From assembly GCF_012927205.1 (NCBI RefSeq), contig NZ_JABBGC010000004.1, positions 596,386-660,385 on the forward strand: a stretch of DNA of 64,000 bases. Reading direction: 5' to 3'. This document shows, piece by piece, positions 1 to 7,857 of this stretch. The stretch's first letter is position 1. Every line of letters begins with the position of its first letter. The stretch is from Chitinophaga fulva (GTDB lineage: Bacteria > Bacteroidota > Bacteroidia > Chitinophagales > Chitinophagaceae). Both the position numbers and the translations under genes were made by a program. The notes beneath the pieces were generated by a model, which worked only from the letters and a program-made list of their open reading frames with translations, was not told the DNA's origin and ran no database searches.

Positions 1-510
1 AAAAAATACGATGTGAAAGGTGCTTTCCATCGTTCCAGCGTGCAATTCGATCTCAGCGAAACCAACGCAAGAAACGCCGATGTCAATGTTGACAAAATGA
101 AGTCAGAAAATGAGGCTGACTACAGCCGGCTGAAGCCGGAAGATATCACCAAACTGGTGAAAGGCTACAAATTCGGCGACAAAAAAGGTATTGGTGTACT
201 GTTTGTTATGGAAGCCATGAGCAAAACAGAAAAAGAAGCTGCCATGTATGTAACGGTAGTGGACATGGGCTCCCGCAACGTGCTGATGACAGAACGCATG
301 ACCGGCAAAGCGCAGGGCTTCGGTTTCCGCAATTACTGGGCTTACACCGTACACAAAGTACTGGAGCATATCGACTACAAAAAGCTGAAAGAAAAATATG
401 CTGATGCGAAAGATCCTGTAGAAGAAGTTCCGGTAGCACCTAAAAAAGAAACTAAAACGGTGGTGGCTAAAGAAGAAAAAGCCAAAAAAGCACCGAAGAA
501 GAAAGGATAA
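1..510 (+). CDS. Hypothetical protein, 5' end outside the window
   Basis: The reading frame is open from base 1, so this is the C-terminal part of a longer protein; the GTG at 13 is internal and no credible start is seen. About 169 residues are visible. The body is a mixed alpha/beta stretch with a conserved-looking core (KGYKFGDKKGIGVLFVME and YVTVVDMGSRNVL), and the tail from about residue 145 is a low-complexity Lys/Ala/Glu/Val run ending in KKAPKKKG. I do not recognise the family and assign no function. It is followed by a 91-bp gap holding a hairpin, which separates it from the pigment genes, so membership in that cluster is uncertain. Confidence 0.7.
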   Translation, partial: KKYDVKGAFHRSSVQFDLSETNARNADVNVDKMKSENEADYSRLKPEDITKLVKGYKFGDKKGIGVLFVMEAMSKTEKEAAMYVTVVDMGSRNVLMTERMTGKAQGFGFRNYWAYTVHKVLEHIDYKKLKEKYADAKDPVEEVPVAPKKETKTVVAKEEKAKKAPKKKG

Positions 511-527
511 ACCATTTGGATATTTTG

Positions 528-584
528 TTATTTGGGAATTTGATCATTTTAAAAGGTTCCCTAAATGATCAGATTTCCAAATAA
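528..584. repeat. AT-rich imperfect inverted repeat (22-bp arms)
   Basis: The left arm at 528-549 and the right arm at 563-584 pair over 22 bp with two mismatches that would be G-U wobbles in RNA; the loop is 13 nt. It lies between the first gene and the thioesterase. There is no clear T-run, so it may be an insulating hairpin or a dispersed palindromic repeat rather than a classic terminator. A related element sits at 3305-3386. Confidence 0.6.
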
Positions 585-601
585 CCAAATGACAAAATTG
601 T

Positions 602-1030
602 ATGGATTCAATAACCGAATGCACCGAATTTCCGGTGAAGTTTAATGAAGTGGATTCACTGAGCATAGTCTGGCATGGCCACTATGTAAGGTATTTTGAA
701 GACGGAAGGGAGGCTTTCGGTGAAAAGTATGCTTTACGTTACCTGGATATTTTTAATGCCGGATTTACAGCGCCGGTGGTGAATATACAGTGCGACTATA
801 AACGCCCGCTGCGCTATGGCGATCGCGTAAAGGTGGAAACCACCTTCGTAGACGACCTCGCGGCAAAGATCAGATTTAACTATGTGCTTTCCAATCCTGT
901 TACCGGCGAAATCATCGCTAAAGGCTCCACTGTACAGGTTTTCCTGGACAAAGACACCGAGCTGCTGCAACTGACCACACCGGCTTTTTTTAACGATTGG
1001 AAAAAAAGACACTTGTATAACCACCTTTAG
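602..1030 (+). CDS. 4HBT-family hotdog acyl-(ACP/CoA) thioesterase
   Basis: This 142-residue single hotdog protein belongs to the YbgC/4-hydroxybenzoyl-CoA thioesterase family, which hydrolyses acyl thioesters. The family signature is visible at residues 18-38: an Asp (D18) followed by IVWHGHYVRYFEDGR, matching the D-x-x-x-VxxxxY-xxxxE-xxR pattern where the Asp is catalytic in characterised members. The length is normal. It starts the compact pigment block and ends 3 bp before a run of possible ATG starts for the ketosynthase, so the two are probably co-translated. By analogy with aryl-polyene and flexirubin clusters it would release or edit polyene acyl chains from the carrier protein; the exact substrate is inference. 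Confidence 0.85.
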   Translation: MDSITECTEFPVKFNEVDSLSIVWHGHYVRYFEDGREAFGEKYALRYLDIFNAGFTAPVVNIQCDYKRPLRYGDRVKVETTFVDDLAAKIRFNYVLSNPVTGEIIAKGSTVQVFLDKDTELLQLTTPAFFNDWKKRHLYNHL

Positions 1031-1037
1031 ATAATGG

Positions 1038-2177
1038 ATGATGGTCTTTGTAGTTGCAGATAATATTGTTGGGCCGCTGGGCGTGAATACGGATGAAAAT
1101 TTTGAACAGGTCATCCGGGGCAACAGCGGCATCCGTTTACAGGACCGTGAAGACTATGGCCCTGCACCCTTCCATGGCGCTATGATGCCACATGATATGT
1201 TGGAGAAAGCCATACATGGACTTAACATCGAAGACTATACGAAATTTGAACAGCTGGTGATCGCTTCCGTTACGGAAGCGTTGTCGCATACAGCCGTACG
1301 CCTGTCTGATCCCCGCACAGGACTGATTATTTCCACCACGAAAGGAAATATTGAACTGCTGGAGCAGCAGGAGGAAGGAGTGGTTCCTTCGCCCGAGCAG
1401 TTGCAGCCTGCCGCTACGGCGCGTAAAATAGCAGCACGCCTGGGCGCCGTCAATACGCCGATGGTGATCAGCAGTGCCTGCATATCCGGACTGGTGGCCA
1501 TTTTAACCGGTCAGCGCCTGATAGCCTCCGGTAAATTTGATCACGTAGTGGTAACGGGCGCCGATGTGCTCACCCGTTTTGTATTGTCCGGTTTCCAATC
1601 ATTTCAGGCGGTGAGTGCAGTACCCTGCCGACCTTTCGATGCCAACCGTACCGGCGTATCGCTGGGAGAGGCTGCCGCTACCATGGTCCTCAGCAAAGAC
1701 CCTCACAACGCAACAATTGTACTCGGCGCCGGCGCTATCAGCAACGACGCGAATCATATTTCCGGCCCTTCCCGCACCGGCCTGGAGCTGGCTGCTGCCA
1801 TGCAACTGGCCCTCAAAGGCAGCGGCCTTCAACCGGAAGATATCGGGTTTGTATCAGCACATGGCACCGCCACGCTGTACAACGATGAGATGGAAGCTAA
1901 AGCCCTGCATCACGCAGGACTGGCAGCAGTGCCGGTCAACAGCCTCAAAGGCTACTATGGCCACACCCTCGGCGCCGCCGGGCTGGTGGAAGCCATTATC
2001 AGTGTAAAAGCCATGAAAACCGGCGTTATACTGCCCACCAAAGGATACGAAACACCCGGTGTCAGTATGCCTGTCAACGTTAGCAATACCCTGCGCCAAC
2101 AACCGTCCCGCCACTTCCTCAAAACAGTGTCCGGCTTCGGCGGTTGCAACGCAGCCATGATATTCAGTAAAAAGTAA
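1038..2177 (+). CDS. Beta-ketoacyl-ACP synthase (KAS II-like), catalytically intact
   Basis: A 379-residue ketosynthase. The Cys-His-His triad is visible: Cys148 in SSACISG, His275 in SAHGTAT and His309 in YYGHTLGAAG. It would perform decarboxylative Claisen condensation of malonyl-ACP onto an acyl chain. It is slightly shorter than FabF (about 410 residues), the N-terminus being trimmed. ATG codons at 1034, 1038 and 1041 are all possible; 1034 is in another frame, and 1038 or 1041 gives nearly the same protein. This is the first of four KS-type genes in the cluster and, with the one at 5578, one of the two with an active-site Cys. It probably elongates the aryl polyene chain. Confidence 0.88.
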   Translation: MMVFVVADNIVGPLGVNTDENFEQVIRGNSGIRLQDREDYGPAPFHGAMMPHDMLEKAIHGLNIEDYTKFEQLVIASVTEALSHTAVRLSDPRTGLIISTTKGNIELLEQQEEGVVPSPEQLQPAATARKIAARLGAVNTPMVISSACISGLVAILTGQRLIASGKFDHVVVTGADVLTRFVLSGFQSFQAVSAVPCRPFDANRTGVSLGEAAATMVLSKDPHNATIVLGAGAISNDANHISGPSRTGLELAAAMQLALKGSGLQPEDIGFVSAHGTATLYNDEMEAKALHHAGLAAVPVNSLKGYYGHTLGAAGLVEAIISVKAMKTGVILPTKGYETPGVSMPVNVSNTLRQQPSRHFLKTVSGFGGCNAAMIFSKK

Positions 2178-2226
2178 CGGCGGACCAGGAACAGTCTTCT
2201 TAGTCGCCATTCTCTAAAGTCGATTT

Positions 2227-3288
2227 ATGTTTAACAAGGAAACGAAAACAGCATTACAGGCAAAAGAAGCAGCATTGTGGCTGGCCTTCGCTCCGATAGC
2301 TTTCCAGGCTACGAGGGCTCTGCGCGACATGGGCATTCTGAAAGCAGTGAGTGACAGTGGATCTGCGGGCATCACCATTGAGGAGATAATGGAAAAAACC
2401 AATATGAACCGCTACGCAGTGAGAGTATTGCTGGAAGCCGGTTTGGGTATGGAACTGGTGATCGTGAACGATAAAAAATATACGCTGACCAAAACAGGAT
2501 ATTTTATCCTCCATGATCAGCTCACCCGTATCAACATGGATTTTACGCAGGATATCTGCTACAAAGGCATGTACCACCTGGAAGACAGTCTCCGCAATGG
2601 TAAACCGGAAGGCCTGAAAGAACTGGGCCCCTGGGACACCATCTACCCCGGCCTGTCGCTCCTGCCACCAGCAGTAGGCAAGAGCTGGTTCGACTTTGAC
2701 CATTACTACTCCGATCTCGCCACACCGGGCGCACTGGATATCGTTTTTGAAAACAAACCCAAACGCCTGCTCGATATCGGCGGTAATACCGGTAAATGGG
2801 CGCTGGCGTGCACCGCCAAAGATCCTGAAGTGGAAGTGACCATCTTCGATATCCCCGGTCAGGCCAACATTGCCCAGCAGAAAATGAAAGATGCCGGCGT
2901 GGCGGACCGTGTACATTTCCATATCGCTAACATCCTGCATGAGGACATCCCGTTCCCTAAAGGATTTGATGCCATCTGGATGAGCCAGTTCCTCGACTGC
3001 TTCTCCGAAGCTGAAATCGTGTCCATCCTTTCCCGTTGCCGTGAAGCACTCAACGACAACGGCACCATCTACATCCTGGAGCCATTCTGGAACCGCCAGC
3101 AGTTTAAGTCAGCCGCTTTCTGCCTCCAGCAGACCTCCTTGTATTTCACCGCGATGGCGAATGGTAACAGCCAGATGTACCACACAGATGACTTCTTCCA
3201 GTGCATTACCGATGCGGGACTGGTGGTAGCAGAAGAGAATGACAAGATGGGGCTCAATTACACCCTGTTAAAAGTTAAAAAACCCTGA
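2227..3288 (+). CDS. SAM-dependent O-methyltransferase (acetylserotonin OMT-like)
   Basis: A 353-residue class I methyltransferase with the two-part layout of small-molecule O-methyltransferases: an N-terminal winged-helix dimerisation domain (about residues 15-100) and a C-terminal Rossmann domain. SAM-binding motif I is LLDIGGNTG at 181-189, followed by the acidic strand end (VTIFDIPGQ) and a motif near IWMSQFLDCFS. Such enzymes methylate hydroxyls on aromatic or polyketide products. In this pigment cluster a phenolic hydroxyl or aryl ring is the likely target, but C-methylation cannot be excluded. It is separated by 49 bp from the preceding KS and by a 126-bp repeat-bearing gap from the halogenase-like gene. 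Confidence 0.83.
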   Translation: MFNKETKTALQAKEAALWLAFAPIAFQATRALRDMGILKAVSDSGSAGITIEEIMEKTNMNRYAVRVLLEAGLGMELVIVNDKKYTLTKTGYFILHDQLTRINMDFTQDICYKGMYHLEDSLRNGKPEGLKELGPWDTIYPGLSLLPPAVGKSWFDFDHYYSDLATPGALDIVFENKPKRLLDIGGNTGKWALACTAKDPEVEVTIFDIPGQANIAQQKMKDAGVADRVHFHIANILHEDIPFPKGFDAIWMSQFLDCFSEAEIVSILSRCREALNDNGTIYILEPFWNRQQFKSAAFCLQQTSLYFTAMANGNSQMYHTDDFFQCITDAGLVVAEENDKMGLNYTLLKVKKP

Positions 3289-3304
3289 TTATTTAGCTAT
3301 TTGA

Positions 3305-3386
3305 TTATTTGGGTATTTGATTATTGGTGTTAGGTTGTTGAATGGACTAGTGAACGAGACACCGGCAATAAAAAAATAACCAAATA
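3305..3386. repeat. AT-rich imperfect inverted repeat, second copy
   Basis: The left arm at about 3305-3327 contains TTATTTGGGTATTTGATTA. The right arm at about 3363-3386 is its imperfect complement. The left arm resembles the left arm of the element at 528-549 (TTATTTGGGAATTTGAT), so the two appear to belong to one intergenic repeat family. The loop is about 35 nt. No protein is encoded here. Confidence 0.5.
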
Positions 3387-3414
3387 AAAAAATGAACAAA
3401 TTAAATTTTACCGT

Positions 3415-4671
3415 ATGAAAACTGAACAAGTAGATGTTTTAGTGATAGGTGCGGGACCTGCCGGTACAGTAGCGGCGTCTATTATCCACCAGGCAGGTTA
3501 CAAGGTGAAAATCGTTGAAAAGATGAAATTCCCCCGCTTCGTGATTGGGGAGAGCCTGCTGCCCCGCAGTATGGACGCTTTGAACGAAGCTGGTTTCATT
3601 GATGCCATTAAAGCCAAAGGTTTTCAGGAGAAATTCGGTGCCAAGTTTGTAAAAGGCGATGCCCTCTGTGACTTTACTTTCAAAGAGCAGTACACACCGG
3701 GCTGGACCTGGACCTGGCAGGTGACAAGAGCTGATTTCGATAAAACACTGGCAGATACCGTAGAAAGTATGGGCGTACCGGTTTCTTACGAAACTACGGT
3801 AACGGATATACGCTTTAACGGCTCTGATTCAGTGACCACCATAGAAGACAAAGACGGTAACAAATCCACCATTGAAGCCCGCTTTATTGTGGATGGCAGC
3901 GGTTACGGCCGGGTTATCCCCCGTTTGTTCAACCTGGAAAAAAATTCCAACCTTCAGCCACGTAAAGCGCTGTTTTCCCACACGGTAGACGTGCGCCGCT
4001 CCATGGCCGATGAGCCTAACCGTATCACGGCGGTGGTACACAAAAAAGGTGTGTGGATATGGATTATCCCGTTCTCCACCGGTGTTACCTCCCTCGGTTT
4101 CGTGGGCGATCCTGAATTTTTTGCACAATATCCCGGTACCGACGAGGAAGTATACCGTGCCCTGCTGGAAGCAGAACCATATACCCGCGAACGTTTCCGC
4201 GACGTGGAACTGGTATTTGAGCCGAGAGTGCTCCAGTCCTGGTCTGCCACCACGGATAAGTTTTATGGAGATGGTTTTGTGCTGACCGGCAACGTGACAG
4301 AATTTTTGGACCCGATTTTCTCTTCTGGCGTAACTTTGGCCTGCGTTTCCAGCCAGACGGCTGCCAAACTGGTGATCAAAAAGCTGCGCGGAGAAGAGGT
4401 GGACTGGGAAAAAGAATATATGGAACCCACCCTGCAGGGGGTAAACACCTTCCGTTCCTATGTAATGGCATGGTACGAAGGCACGTTGGACACCATCTTC
4501 TTTAAGAAAGACGCAGACCCGGTGATCAAAGGACAGATCTGTTCCGTATTGGCAGGATATGTTTGGGATATGAGCAACCCGTTTGTGAAAAACCACGATA
4601 CGGCGCTGAAACGCCTGGCCCGGACCATAGAATTAACAGAAAAATTAAAAAGCAGTTCAGAGATTGAATAG
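3415..4671 (+). CDS. Flavin-dependent halogenase-like FAD monooxygenase
   Basis: A 418-residue protein. The FAD-binding GxGxxG is VIGAGPAG at residues 10-17 and the family motif IGESLLP is at 44-50. The flavin-halogenase WxWxIP motif is present as WIWIIP at 214-219. Lys73 in QEKFGAKF sits where the catalytic lysine of PrnA/PltA-type halogenases is found, and TEFLDPIFSSGV near residues 295-306 matches the DPxFSSGV segment typical of phenol/pyrrole halogenases. The expected reaction is FADH2/O2-dependent chlorination of an aromatic ring, here probably the aryl head group of the pigment. WxWxIP also occurs in some non-halogenating relatives, so halogenation is strongly suggested but not proven. 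The gene ends 8 bp inside the next one, implying coupling. Confidence 0.82.
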   Translation: MKTEQVDVLVIGAGPAGTVAASIIHQAGYKVKIVEKMKFPRFVIGESLLPRSMDALNEAGFIDAIKAKGFQEKFGAKFVKGDALCDFTFKEQYTPGWTWTWQVTRADFDKTLADTVESMGVPVSYETTVTDIRFNGSDSVTTIEDKDGNKSTIEARFIVDGSGYGRVIPRLFNLEKNSNLQPRKALFSHTVDVRRSMADEPNRITAVVHKKGVWIWIIPFSTGVTSLGFVGDPEFFAQYPGTDEEVYRALLEAEPYTRERFRDVELVFEPRVLQSWSATTDKFYGDGFVLTGNVTEFLDPIFSSGVTLACVSSQTAAKLVIKKLRGEEVDWEKEYMEPTLQGVNTFRSYVMAWYEGTLDTIFFKKDADPVIKGQICSVLAGYVWDMSNPFVKNHDTALKRLARTIELTEKLKSSSEIE

Positions 4672-5299
4672 CGCGGAAGCATATATTACAGGAAGTTGTA
4701 TCATACGGCATCACGGTATCCGGTTAAACGGAGCATTGCTGTGGGAAGCAGACCGGAGCATGGACTTACAGGAATGGCTGCGGGCGGGATATGACCGGTT
4801 TTCCGGGCAGTATCCCAAATTCCATAAAATGGATGCCCTCAGCAAACTGGGATGGCTGGCAGCAGAAGTGCTGCTGAAACATGCTCCCGTGCAGGCGCTG
4901 CCGCCTGAAACAGTGGGCATGGTGTTGTCTAACCGCAGTGGCAGCCTGGATACAGACATCCGCTACTATGCCACCGTGAAGGATATTGCCAGTCCGGCCC
5001 TTTTCGTATACACCCTTCCCAACATTGTGATGGGTGAAATCTGCATCCGGCATGGTTTTAAAGGAGAGAATATCTTCTTCGTGTCTGAAAACTTCGATGC
5101 GGAGCTGATGAGCAGTTACCCTGTGCAGCTGCTCGCCACCACGCCGCTACAGGCCTGCCTGTGTGGTTGGGTGGAAGTGATGGGAGACGATTACGAAGTG
5201 GCCCTGTTCCTGCTGGAGAAAACGCCGCGGGGAATGGCCAGACCGGTGACAGCCGAGGCGCTGAACGAACTTTATTCAAATAACGAAATATCAACATAA
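4664..5299 (+). CDS. Truncated ketosynthase-like protein without active-site Cys
   Basis: A 211-residue protein resembling the N-terminal half of a thiolase-fold ketosynthase (ETVGMVLSNRSGSLDTD, then PALFVYTLPNIVMGEICIRHGF). Where a KS would carry TACSSG it reads SENFDAE, so the nucleophilic Cys is absent, and the C-terminal half with both His residues is missing. It uses a TTG start overlapping the halogenase gene by 8 bp. It is most likely a non-catalytic accessory subunit, perhaps heterodimerising with a full KS as chain-length factors do. Similar short KS-like genes are known in aryl-polyene/flexirubin clusters; the role here is inferred. Confidence 0.72.
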   Translation: MNSAEAYITGSCIIRHHGIRLNGALLWEADRSMDLQEWLRAGYDRFSGQYPKFHKMDALSKLGWLAAEVLLKHAPVQALPPETVGMVLSNRSGSLDTDIRYYATVKDIASPALFVYTLPNIVMGEICIRHGFKGENIFFVSENFDAELMSSYPVQLLATTPLQACLCGWVEVMGDDYEVALFLLEKTPRGMARPVTAEALNELYSNNEIST

Positions 5300-5317
5300 C
5301 AAAATATCAACATCGTA

Positions 5318-5581
5318 ATGGAACAGCTGATGGCAGATCTGAAAAAACAGATCATCGAACAATTGAATTTGCAGGAAGTAACACCGGAAAGCATCGGCAA
5401 CGATGAACCGTTGTTTAAAGAAGGGCTGGGTCTCGATTCTATCGATGCGCTGGAACTGATCGTATTGCTGCAACAGCACTATAACATCCGTATTGCCAAC
5501 CCTGAACAGGGACCGGAGGTGTTTTACTCCATCCGTTCCATGGCGGAATTTATTGTTGCTCAACAAACAGCCAAAGCATGA
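5318..5581 (+). CDS. Acyl carrier protein
   Basis: An 87-residue ACP. The phosphopantetheine attachment Ser is Ser41 in the motif GLGLDSIDALEL. Size and predicted four-helix pattern are typical. It is converted to the holo form by a phosphopantetheinyl transferase such as the AcpS at 18596. The stop overlaps the next ketosynthase start by 4 bp (ATGA), a strong sign of coupled synthesis with its partner enzyme. It would carry the growing polyene chain. Confidence 0.92.
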   Translation: MEQLMADLKKQIIEQLNLQEVTPESIGNDEPLFKEGLGLDSIDALELIVLLQQHYNIRIANPEQGPEVFYSIRSMAEFIVAQQTAKA

Positions 5582-6771
5582 GTGAAAAGGTGTGGATAGC
5601 AGGTGGCGGCGTCATCAGCGGCATTGGTCTGAACTTACGGGAATGCCTGCGGGCTTTCCGTGAGATGGAACCGGGCATGGGTGCCATGAAATACCTGTCA
5701 TCTGTGCACCGTAACACTTTCCCGGTGGCGGAGGTGAAAGCAGATAACGATACGCTGGCGGATATGGCCGGATTACCGGAGAATATCAGCCGCACGGCCC
5801 TGCTCAGCCTGATCGCTGCCAGGGAAGCGTGGCAATCGTCCGGACTGGACGATATCTCCCGCTACCGCGTCGGATTTGTGTCCGGCAATACGGTAGGCGG
5901 TATGGACAAAACGGAAGACTTTTTCGCGGAATATCTGGCAGACAACCGTAAAGGCCGTCTGCAGCAGGTGATGCACCATGAATGCGGCAGTGTTACCGAA
6001 ATAGTGGCCGATGCCATGGGCATCCGGCATCATGTGTCTACCATCAGCACAGCCTGTTCTTCCGGCGCTAACGCGCTGATGTACGGCTACCGGCTGATAC
6101 GCAACAATATCGTGGACGTGGTGATTGCCGGTGGTACAGACGCGTTGACCCGTTTTACGCTCAACGGTTTTAATACCCTCATGATCCTTGACCAGCAGCC
6201 CTGTCGCCCTTTCGATGAAACCCGCACCGGGCTTAATCTGGGTGAAGGCGCCGGTTATGTGGTGCTGGTGTCCGACAGCCTGGCTGCCCAGTTGCAGCCC
6301 TGGTGCCGCCTCAGCGGCTTCGCCAATGCCAATGATGCCTATCACCAGACGGCTTCTTCGCCCGATGGTACCGGTAACTATCTGGCGATGAAAGGCGCAC
6401 TGGACATGAGCGGCCTGCAACCGCAGCAGATCGGGTATATCAACCTGCATGGTACTGGTACCGGTAACAACGATGTATCGGAAGGTATTGCCATCAACCG
6501 CCTCTTTGCGCCGCATTTCCCGGCCATGAGCTCCACCAAATCATTCACCGGGCACACACTGGGCGCCAGTGGCGGTATTGAAGCGGTATTATCGGCTATC
6601 TCCGTGAAAGAGGGGATTATCTATCCTAACGCACGTTTTGAACACCAGATGAAGGAACTGCCGTTTACACCGGCCACCGCCTGGTCTGAAGGCAATGACC
6701 TCCGCCATGTGATGTCTAACTCCTTCGGTTTTGGTGGTAACTGTTCCAGCCTGGTTTTTTCCAGCTTTTAG
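5578..6771 (+). CDS. Beta-ketoacyl-ACP synthase II-type, catalytically intact
   Basis: A 397-residue ketosynthase with a full triad: Cys160 in STACSSG, His290 in NLHGTGTGNND and His325 in SFTGHTLGAS. The length fits the KAS II family. The start codon overlaps the ACP stop (ATGA). It is followed 15 bp later by a KS-like gene that lacks the Cys, so the two form a plausible KS/chain-length-factor heterodimer as in type II polyketide and aryl-polyene systems. It catalyses chain elongation with malonyl-ACP. Together with the dehydratase at 9906 and a ketoreductase not seen in the window, it would build the conjugated polyene. Confidence 0.9.
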   Translation: MSEKVWIAGGGVISGIGLNLRECLRAFREMEPGMGAMKYLSSVHRNTFPVAEVKADNDTLADMAGLPENISRTALLSLIAAREAWQSSGLDDISRYRVGFVSGNTVGGMDKTEDFFAEYLADNRKGRLQQVMHHECGSVTEIVADAMGIRHHVSTISTACSSGANALMYGYRLIRNNIVDVVIAGGTDALTRFTLNGFNTLMILDQQPCRPFDETRTGLNLGEGAGYVVLVSDSLAAQLQPWCRLSGFANANDAYHQTASSPDGTGNYLAMKGALDMSGLQPQQIGYINLHGTGTGNNDVSEGIAINRLFAPHFPAMSSTKSFTGHTLGASGGIEAVLSAISVKEGIIYPNARFEHQMKELPFTPATAWSEGNDLRHVMSNSFGFGGNCSSLVFSSF

Positions 6772-6786
6772 TGATTAAATGAGAGT

Positions 6787-7857
6787 ATGTTGACGATCTA
6801 TATAAACGGCACCGGTTGTATTTCTCCGCAGGAAACTGCGGCAGGAGGACCTTTGCTGGCCCGTCTGCACGAATACGAGCAGGTAAGGCTGGCAACGGTA
6901 GACCCGGACTACAAACAGTGGATCGATGTAAAACAGATCCGCCGCATGAGCCGTGTGGTAAAAATGGGCGTTGGCGCCGCCAACCTCAGCCTGCAGGCTG
7001 CCGGCATCGCGCAGCCTGATGCTATCGTGACCGGCACCGCTTACGGTTGCCTCGATGATACCGGCGTGTTCCTGACCAAAATGGTGAATCAGCAGGAAGA
7101 AATGCTAACGCCTACTGCCTTTATCCAGAGCACACACAATACAGTAGGCGGACAGATAGCGCTGCTGCTGGGCTGCAACGGCTATAACAACACCTTTGTG
7201 CACCGGGGCTTCTCTTTTGAAAATGCCCTGCTGGACACCGTGATGATGCTGCGCGAAGGCAATGCGCAAAATATACTGGTCGGCGGACTGGATGAGCTTA
7301 CCCAGCACAGCTACCAGATACTGTCCCGCTTCGGGCTGTATAAAAAAGAACCGGTGAAAACCATGGAGCTGCTGAAAAGTCCTACCCGTGGCACTATTGC
7401 CGGAGAAGGCGCTGCTTTTTTCACCCTCGGCACCAAACCGGGAGAACATACCGCGGCTGAACTGACCGGTATCAGCACCCTCTACAAACCGATGTGGGAA
7501 GGAGAGGTGATCGGCCATATCATGAAGTTTCTCGAAGACAACGCCTGTACCCCCAACGATATTGACCTCCTTGTCACCGGCAGAAACGGCGACATTGACC
7601 AGGATGACATCTATGAAGAAGTAGTGGAAGCGCTGTTTCCCGAACATCCGGAAGCGAGCTTCAAACACCTCTGCGGCGAATACCCGACTGCTGCCGGTTT
7701 CGGCATGTGGCTGGCCAACGGTATCCTGGCTGACCAGGCAGTGCCCGATGTGGCTATGTTCTACGGCAAAGCGCCCCGCAGCATCAAAAAAATATTATTG
7801 TATAACCATCATCAGGGTACACATCACTCCCTGATTTTGCTCTCCCATGTTGAATAG
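6787..7857 (+). CDS. Chain-length-factor-like ketosynthase homologue (no catalytic Cys)
   Basis: A 356-residue thiolase-fold protein aligning along its length with the preceding KS. The nucleophile region reads NNTFVHRGFSFENALL where the KS has TACSSGANAL, so no Cys is present, and the HGTxT His motif is replaced by VTGRNGDID. The glycine-rich C-terminal end is also altered (NHHQGTHHS). By analogy with chain-length factors of type II PKS and aryl-polyene systems it is probably the non-catalytic subunit pairing with the KS at 5578 and shaping product length. It overlaps the next gene by 11 bp. Confidence 0.78.
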   Translation: MLTIYINGTGCISPQETAAGGPLLARLHEYEQVRLATVDPDYKQWIDVKQIRRMSRVVKMGVGAANLSLQAAGIAQPDAIVTGTAYGCLDDTGVFLTKMVNQQEEMLTPTAFIQSTHNTVGGQIALLLGCNGYNNTFVHRGFSFENALLDTVMMLREGNAQNILVGGLDELTQHSYQILSRFGLYKKEPVKTMELLKSPTRGTIAGEGAAFFTLGTKPGEHTAAELTGISTLYKPMWEGEVIGHIMKFLEDNACTPNDIDLLVTGRNGDIDQDDIYEEVVEALFPEHPEASFKHLCGEYPTAAGFGMWLANGILADQAVPDVAMFYGKAPRSIKKILLYNHHQGTHHSLILLSHVE

